Assembly (NCBI GenBank): GCA_002441125.1
Contig: DJVI01000024.1
Span: 1 to 10,809, forward strand
DNA from: Caldifarciminota bacterium UBA6260
GTDB taxonomy: Bacteria > Hydrothermota > 32-111
Direction of reading: 5' to 3'
Length of the DNA stretch: 10,809 nucleotides
Under the pieces are notes generated by a model. It was given only the letters and a program-made list of their open reading frames with translations. It was not told the origin of the DNA and ran no database searches. Below, one piece after another: positions 7,171-10,809 of the stretch. Both the position numbers and the translations under genes were made by a program. Within the stretch, counting starts at the first letter, position 1. Each line of letters begins with the position of its first letter.

Positions 7171-7201
7171 AAGAAGGAAAAATCGCCTAATAACTTCTTT
7201 T
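7169..7201 (+). terminator. Stem-loop after the RRM gene; loop complementary to the leader
   Basis: AAAAGAAG (7169-7176) pairs perfectly with CTTCTTTT (7194-7201) around a 17-nt loop. The hairpin begins within the stop codon. It may act as a weak terminator because its 3' arm is U-rich, but it has little GC. The loop carries GAAAAATCGCCTAAT (7177-7191), complementary to the leader at 6829-6842, so the hairpin presents an anti-leader sequence. Confidence 0.55.
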
Positions 7202-7208
7202 GATTCTA

Positions 7209-7236
7209 TTGACATTTGGTCTTTAAAATATATAAT
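7209..7236 (+). promoter_or_regulatory. Promoter of the lipoprotein operon
   Basis: Consensus TTGACA (7209-7214), a 16-bp spacer and consensus TATAAT (7231-7236). The predicted start falls near 7243, at the beginning of the ribosome site AAAAGGAGG (7243-7251), so the leader is only about a dozen bases. Confidence 0.8.
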
Positions 7237-7255
7237 TTCCTTAAAAGGAGGTTTT

Positions 7256-7519
7256 ATGAAGAAAATTCTATTAGGTATTCTTGCATTATCAATTCTTCTG
7301 TTCGTTGTCTCTGGTTGCACAGACACTCAGATGAAAACTGATGTTAAGAAACTTCAGGATGATGTTGCAAAACTTCAAGAGACAGTTACAAAACTTCAGA
7401 CAACTGTTGATTCTTTGAACATGAAGTTGATGCCAAAAGAGGAAGTTAAGTCAACAACAGGTGCTCCAACAAACACAACAGATAAACCAGTTAAACAAGC
7501 ACCACCAAAAACAAAATAA
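7256..7519 (+). CDS. Short coiled-coil lipoprotein
   Basis: This 87-residue lipoprotein has a hydrophobic signal sequence ending in the lipobox VSGC; Cys21 would be lipidated. Residues 30-58 form an exact heptad pattern with Val at 30, 37, 44 and 51 and Leu at 33, 40, 47 and 54, so a parallel coiled coil is very likely. A flexible tail rich in Thr, Pro and Lys follows (61-87) and ends in lysine. The layout (lipid anchor, short coiled coil, C-terminal Lys) resembles the Lpp/Braun class of cell-wall-linked lipoproteins, but I see no clear sequence homology, so this is analogy. Strong consensus promoter and AAAAGGAGG suggest abundant expression. The next lipoprotein gene starts 9 bp after its stop, in the same operon. 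Confidence 0.88.
   Translation: MKKILLGILALSILLFVVSGCTDTQMKTDVKKLQDDVAKLQETVTKLQTTVDSLNMKLMPKEEVKSTTGAPTNTTDKPVKQAPPKTK
7343..7405 (+). repeat. 21-bp tandem repeat encoding coiled-coil heptads
   Basis: Three 21-bp units begin at 7343, 7364 and 7385, each with the framework GTT-NNN-AAACTTCA (V..KLQ). A more diverged fourth unit follows at 7406. Each unit encodes one heptad of the lipoprotein coiled coil, so the coil appears to have grown by in-frame duplication and could vary in length between strains. Confidence 0.75.
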
Positions 7520-7528
7520 GGAGGAAAG

Positions 7529-8074
7529 ATGAAAAGGTTACTCACATTAGTTTTTGTATTAGTTTTGGTCTTTGCTGGTTGTTCAATAATCCAACCACCA
7601 GTTGTTGATCATTCTGACACTGTTGAACATTATACAAACATAACTATTTATGACTTTGATCAGACAGGTCCATCAGGTTTCTGGATTTCAAATGATGCAA
7701 CAGGACAAGGAGAAGCGATTTCTGTAACAGGAAATGGTGGAGTTATAGATTTTTATTATAACGATAGAGATTATAGCTCTGGAGCATATTTTGTTTCAGC
7801 TGATGGTGATTCTGAAGTTTATTACTGGGGTACAGAAAACGATCCAAAGACAACATATTTTGAAGTGATTTCAGATACATCAGTTACAACAGCACCAGAA
7901 ACAATGACTGGAATTTCAGTTGTAGTTAACGCTGATGCATGGTATTGGGTAAAATTTGAAAATGGTTGCTATGCAAAACTCCATATAACTGAGTATGCAT
8001 CACCATATGACTATGTTAAATTTGAATACTGGTATCAGACAGACGGAACAAGATATTTTGGTGTTGAAGAATAA
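7529..8074 (+). CDS. Lipoprotein, HmuY-like
   Basis: The 181-residue protein has a signal sequence with lipobox FAGC; Cys18 would be lipidated. The mature part is rich in Tyr, Trp, Gly and Asp and looks all-beta. The C-terminal third has WYWVKFENG-YAKLHITEY (138-156), then FEYWYQTDGTRYF (165-177). This resembles the end of the HmuY family of surface lipoproteins, in which a YAK element and a YQ-DG-R-F ending are common; some members bind haem. I see no basis for predicting haem binding here, and the match is from pattern memory. GGAGG (7520-7524) directly follows the stop of the preceding gene, so the pair is one operon. The strong palindromic terminator begins 8 bp after its stop. Confidence 0.75.
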   Translation: MKRLLTLVFVLVLVFAGCSIIQPPVVDHSDTVEHYTNITIYDFDQTGPSGFWISNDATGQGEAISVTGNGGVIDFYYNDRDYSSGAYFVSADGDSEVYYWGTENDPKTTYFEVISDTSVTTAPETMTGISVVVNADAWYWVKFENGCYAKLHITEYASPYDYVKFEYWYQTDGTRYFGVEE

Positions 8075-8082
8075 CTAAATTT

Positions 8083-8112
8083 AAGGAGGGTTTTAAAACC
8101 CTCCTTTTTTTT
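8083..8112 (+). terminator. Perfect palindromic Rho-independent terminator
   Basis: AAGGAGGGTTTT at 8083-8094 is followed by its exact reverse complement at 8095-8106, a 24-bp perfect palindrome. An eight-T tract runs through 8105-8112. It closes the lipoprotein operon. The 5' arm contains a GGAGG sequestered in the stem. The ATG of the next gene is only three bases beyond the T-tract. Confidence 0.95.
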
Positions 8113-8115
8113 ATA

Positions 8116-8598
8116 ATGAAAATCAAAATTTATGTAGTTTTATTTTTACTTATTTTGATTTCCTGCTCTTTAAGTAAGGAACCTTCAATCAATATAAAAA
8201 AATATGAAGATCTTGTAGTTTACAACAACTCTTTTAATAATAGATCTTCAATTTCTATAGATTATTCAATTATTTTGGTTGATACTATTTCAAAAAATTC
8301 AGATATAATTATCACATCGTTCGCTTCAAACTCGATAGTTTTTTTATCTCCATCAAAAGATACTATTCTTTCAAAAGGGAACAAGAGAGTAACAGGTTTT
8401 TATAACACTGGAAAAGAAAAGTATAATGAACCACCTCTTGAAGGTTATTTTGATATGGAATACCCAATAAAAGACAATTGGTATTTTGTTAAAACTTTTG
8501 ATGAAAGATATTTAAGGATTTATGTTAAAGAGGTTTTTCAGGATAGTGTTGTACTTGATGTAGAACTTTTGAATGACACAACTCTGATCTTCCCATGA
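8116..8598 (+). CDS. Lipoprotein of unknown function
   Basis: The 160-residue protein starts with a hydrophobic signal and lipobox LISC; Cys17 would be lipidated, which supports this ATG. The mature part is beta-rich with no recognised domain. Near its end, NWYFVKTFDERYLRIYV (121-137) follows the same pattern as the upstream lipoprotein's WYWVKF-YAKLHI segment, so the two may share a fold. There is no ribosome site before the ATG: the preceding bases are the terminator's T-tract, and TATAAT overlaps the start codon. Expression must come from terminator read-through, a leaderless transcript or an unseen promoter. The stop overlaps the next start (ATGA at 8595-8598), so the two are translationally coupled. 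Confidence 0.82.
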   Translation: MKIKIYVVLFLLILISCSLSKEPSINIKKYEDLVVYNNSFNNRSSISIDYSIILVDTISKNSDIIITSFASNSIVFLSPSKDTILSKGNKRVTGFYNTGKEKYNEPPLEGYFDMEYPIKDNWYFVKTFDERYLRIYVKEVFQDSVVLDVELLNDTTLIFP

Positions 8599-9932
8599 GA
8601 TATTTACAAATTCTTTTCTTTACCTTTTTAATAAATATAAATCTCTTTCCAGAAAAAATCTCATACACTATTTTTAAAGATGATAAAATAGTTGGTTATT
8701 CAAGTTTTGAGATAAAAGATTTTGCAATCTTAGAAAGGACCATTTTTTTAGATGGTTTTTCAAAAGAGTATATATTTTCAAAAACAGATGTTAAAGAAAA
8801 TTATTTTAAATCTTACAGATACTATGCCGATAAAAATTTCCCTGATTTTATAGAGTTTAAAGATGGTATTCTTGTTAAAAAAATCGGGCAAAAAATATTT
8901 AAATATAAAATAAAACTTAATAAAATATTCGGTATAGAAAACATTCTAACAATTTCATATCTTGGAGGTATTTCGGAAGATTCGATTTTTAATTTTGACA
9001 GGAACGAAATTTTAAAAGTCAAAAAAGATGGGGAGAAGTTTTCTTTTGGTTTTGGAGATTATTCTATTTTTAGATCTAAAGGTATTATAGACTCAGTTTT
9101 TTATCTAAAATATAAGTATGTGAAAAGTGGAAACAATTTTGAGATAAACAACCCTTATTACTTAGATTTAAACTATTTCTACCAACCTAAAGATTTTTTT
9201 AAAAAGAAGAATAGAAAAAATATTGAATTGAAATATACAAAAATCCAGCTATCTTATAATGATGAAAATAAAGAGGTTCTTGTTATAACTCCCTTCACAT
9301 TTACTTCAGATATGTTTGGCAACATTTCCAATTTGGTAACTCCTTTTACACAGCTTCAACTATCTGAAAATTTAAATATACCTACTCTAATTTTTGAATT
9401 TAAAACAAAAGATGTTAATCCTGTTACAGTCAAAGAGGGAATAAAAGAGATTTATGAATTTTTGAAAAAGAATTACCAGAAAGTTAACCTTTTAACATTC
9501 AACCATATTTTTCTTTTTTGTGATATTGAAAAGTTTGACAAGGTTTTGTTGATAAATCCACCACTTGAAGATATGAATTTGTGGAGCGAAGATTTTTTCA
9601 AAAAACTTTCAGTAGAGAAGAGATACCTTTTTAATAATTATGAAAAATTTTTAAAATTTGAAGTTGTTGATACTACGATAAAAGAGAATGAGATTAGAAA
9701 TTTTTATGATAAAAAAGAAAATCTTATCTTTATATTTTCAAAAGATATTCTTTCTAAAAGTGAAATAGAAAAAGCATGTAAACTTAAAGGTAAAATTTAT
9801 TTCGTTAAAAATATTGACAGAAGGTTGAATTCATACTATAAATATGATTTATGGTCTTATGAAAATAATGTTTTTATAGACCAGAAAATTTTAAATTTTC
9901 TTGATGAACTATTAAATACAAAAAAGGAGTGA
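8595..9932 (+). CDS. Exported protein, possible catalytically dead alpha/beta-hydrolase-like
   Basis: The 445-residue protein has a hydrophobic N-terminal signal (about 1-19). The N-terminal half (20-210) is beta-rich, starting ISYTIFKDDKIVGYSSFEI, of the kind found in front of some periplasmic hydrolases. The second half follows the strand/helix order of an alpha/beta hydrolase: EVLVITPFTF (227-236), NIPTLIFEF (261-269), a helix then KVNLLTFNHIF (296-306) at the nucleophile-elbow position, KVLLINPP (316-323) and ENLIFIFSKD (375-384). The GxSxG elbow is absent, and the usual catalytic His region reads NIDRRLN. It is therefore either a pseudoenzyme or not a hydrolase at all. Its start overlaps the preceding lipoprotein stop by four bases, and its end contains the ribosome site of the next gene. 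Confidence 0.8.
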   Translation: MRYLQILFFTFLININLFPEKISYTIFKDDKIVGYSSFEIKDFAILERTIFLDGFSKEYIFSKTDVKENYFKSYRYYADKNFPDFIEFKDGILVKKIGQKIFKYKIKLNKIFGIENILTISYLGGISEDSIFNFDRNEILKVKKDGEKFSFGFGDYSIFRSKGIIDSVFYLKYKYVKSGNNFEINNPYYLDLNYFYQPKDFFKKKNRKNIELKYTKIQLSYNDENKEVLVITPFTFTSDMFGNISNLVTPFTQLQLSENLNIPTLIFEFKTKDVNPVTVKEGIKEIYEFLKKNYQKVNLLTFNHIFLFCDIEKFDKVLLINPPLEDMNLWSEDFFKKLSVEKRYLFNNYEKFLKFEVVDTTIKENEIRNFYDKKENLIFIFSKDILSKSEIEKACKLKGKIYFVKNIDRRLNSYYKYDLWSYENNVFIDQKILNFLDELLNTKKE

Positions 9933-9935
9933 TAT

Positions 9936-10809
9936 ATGATAACGAAACCTTTCGAAAACACAAAAATAATTCTTTTCAAAACTCCAGATGAACAGAAACT
10001 GATGAAGGATGCCATAAAAAAAGTTGAATCTGAGTTTGGGAAAGAGTATCCGATAATAATCGATGGAAAAGAGATTTTCAACTCTGATAAGATCAAATCA
10101 ACCAACCCATCGAAACCTTCAGAGGTTGTTGGTCTTGTCAGTAAAGCAACAAAAAATCAGGCAATAGAAGCTATCGAAAAAGCTTATAAAAATTTTTCTT
10201 GGTGGTCAAAAGAGAGTCAAGCAAAAAGATCAGCGATACTATTAAGAGCAGCTGAAATAATGAGACAAAGGAAGATGGAACTTTCAGCTACTATGGTTGT
10301 AGAAATCGGTAAGAACTGGGTAGAGGCAGATGCTGATACTGCTGAAGCTATAGATTTTATGGAATACTACGCGAGGGAAGGATTAAGATATTCACAGGAG
10401 ACACCACTTGTTAAAATAAATGGTGAAGATAATCATCAGGTTTATATACCACTTGGAGTTGGTGTTGTTATTCCACCATGGAATTTCCCTCTTGCCATAA
10501 CAACAGGTATGACAACAGCTGCACTTGTTACAGGCAACACAGTTGTTTTGAAACCAGCATCAGATACACCAGTCATAGCATATAAACTTGTAGAGATTTT
10601 GAAAGAGGCTGGTCTTCCTGATGGTGTTTTGAACTTTGTTCCTGGAAGTGGTGGAGAGGTAGGAGATACATTGGTTGACCATCCTTTGACAAGGTTTGTA
10701 TCATTTACAGGTTCGATGGAAATTGGAATGAGAATATATGAGAGAGCATCAAAAGTTAATCCTGGTCAGAAATGGTTGAAAAGAGTTGTGGCTGAAATGG
10801 GTGGAAAAG
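9936..10809 (+). CDS. pruA/rocA: Delta-1-pyrroline-5-carboxylate dehydrogenase (L-glutamate gamma-semialdehyde dehydrogenase), 5' part
   Basis: The first 291 codons are present; the gene runs off the window (family about 515 residues). It oxidises L-glutamate-5-semialdehyde to glutamate with NAD+, the second step of proline catabolism, in the cytoplasm. Visible aldehyde dehydrogenase motifs: PPWNFPLAI (180-188) with the conserved Asn; KPASDTP (206-212) for cofactor binding; GSGGEVGD (237-244); FTGSMEIG (257-264); and EMGGK (287-291) containing the general-base Glu. The catalytic Cys is beyond the edge. The long N-terminal extension before the core and the FSWWSKESQAKRSAIL region fit the P5C dehydrogenase branch (RocA-like monofunctional form). 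The ATG has AAAGGAGT (9923-9930), which overlaps the preceding stop, so it is the third gene of a tight operon. No proline dehydrogenase domain precedes it. Confidence 0.92.
   Translation, partial: MITKPFENTKIILFKTPDEQKLMKDAIKKVESEFGKEYPIIIDGKEIFNSDKIKSTNPSKPSEVVGLVSKATKNQAIEAIEKAYKNFSWWSKESQAKRSAILLRAAEIMRQRKMELSATMVVEIGKNWVEADADTAEAIDFMEYYAREGLRYSQETPLVKINGEDNHQVYIPLGVGVVIPPWNFPLAITTGMTTAALVTGNTVVLKPASDTPVIAYKLVEILKEAGLPDGVLNFVPGSGGEVGDTLVDHPLTRFVSFTGSMEIGMRIYERASKVNPGQKWLKRVVAEMGGK

Noticed and set aside
7003..7326. Minus-strand 107-codon frame
   Set aside because: It overlaps the RRM gene, the lipoprotein promoter and the signal peptide, all better supported on the plus strand.
9857..10105. 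Minus-strand 82-codon frame
   Set aside because: Antisense to the start of the P5C dehydrogenase gene, with no initiation signals.

Overview
The window is AT-rich bacterial DNA using the standard code: TGA works as a stop and tryptophan is TGG. It carries strong Shine-Dalgarno sequences, classical TTGACA/TATAAT promoters and several lipoproteins with clear lipoboxes. This fits a low-GC bacterium, plausibly a diderm from an uncultivated lineage. I cannot place it more precisely from sequence alone.

Region 1 (1-4033, minus strand) is a single large gene for a superfamily 1 (Upf1/Dna2-like) helicase with a zinc-ribbon insertion and a C-terminal Vsr/DUF559-like nuclease domain, an architecture typical of anti-phage defence. 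It is split by a frameshift near 2477-2540. The gene sits almost exactly between two inverted repeats: 25 bp perfect, about 40 bp imperfect, at 1-40 and 3995-4033. The right arm supplies the gene's -35 box and the left arm its stop codon. No transposase or recombinase is visible. The unit looks like a one-gene defence cassette that moves, or inverts, with help in trans. It lacks the strong ribosome site and the 16-bp promoter spacing seen elsewhere in the window, which suggests acquisition.

Region 2 (4034-4613) has no intact gene. Next to the cassette lies a compact hairpin-rich stretch, followed by AT-rich DNA with possible decayed minus-strand coding remnants.

Region 3 (4614-7170) holds a small membrane or exported protein apparently broken into two overlapping frames, a major facilitator transporter, tRNA-Ser(UGA), and a small RRM RNA-binding protein. 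The RRM gene has an approximately 160-nt leader. A 15-nt segment of that leader is complementary to the loop of a hairpin just after the stop codon, an unusual 5'/3' UTR arrangement.

Region 4 (7256-8112) is a two-gene lipoprotein operon: a short coiled-coil lipoprotein and a HmuY-like lipoprotein, closed by a perfect palindromic terminator.

Region 5 (8116-10809) starts 3 nt after that terminator's T-tract. It holds a lipoprotein, a 445-residue exported protein whose C-terminal half looks like an alpha/beta hydrolase without catalytic residues, and the first 291 codons of a delta-1-pyrroline-5-carboxylate dehydrogenase. These three genes overlap or nearly touch and are probably co-translated.
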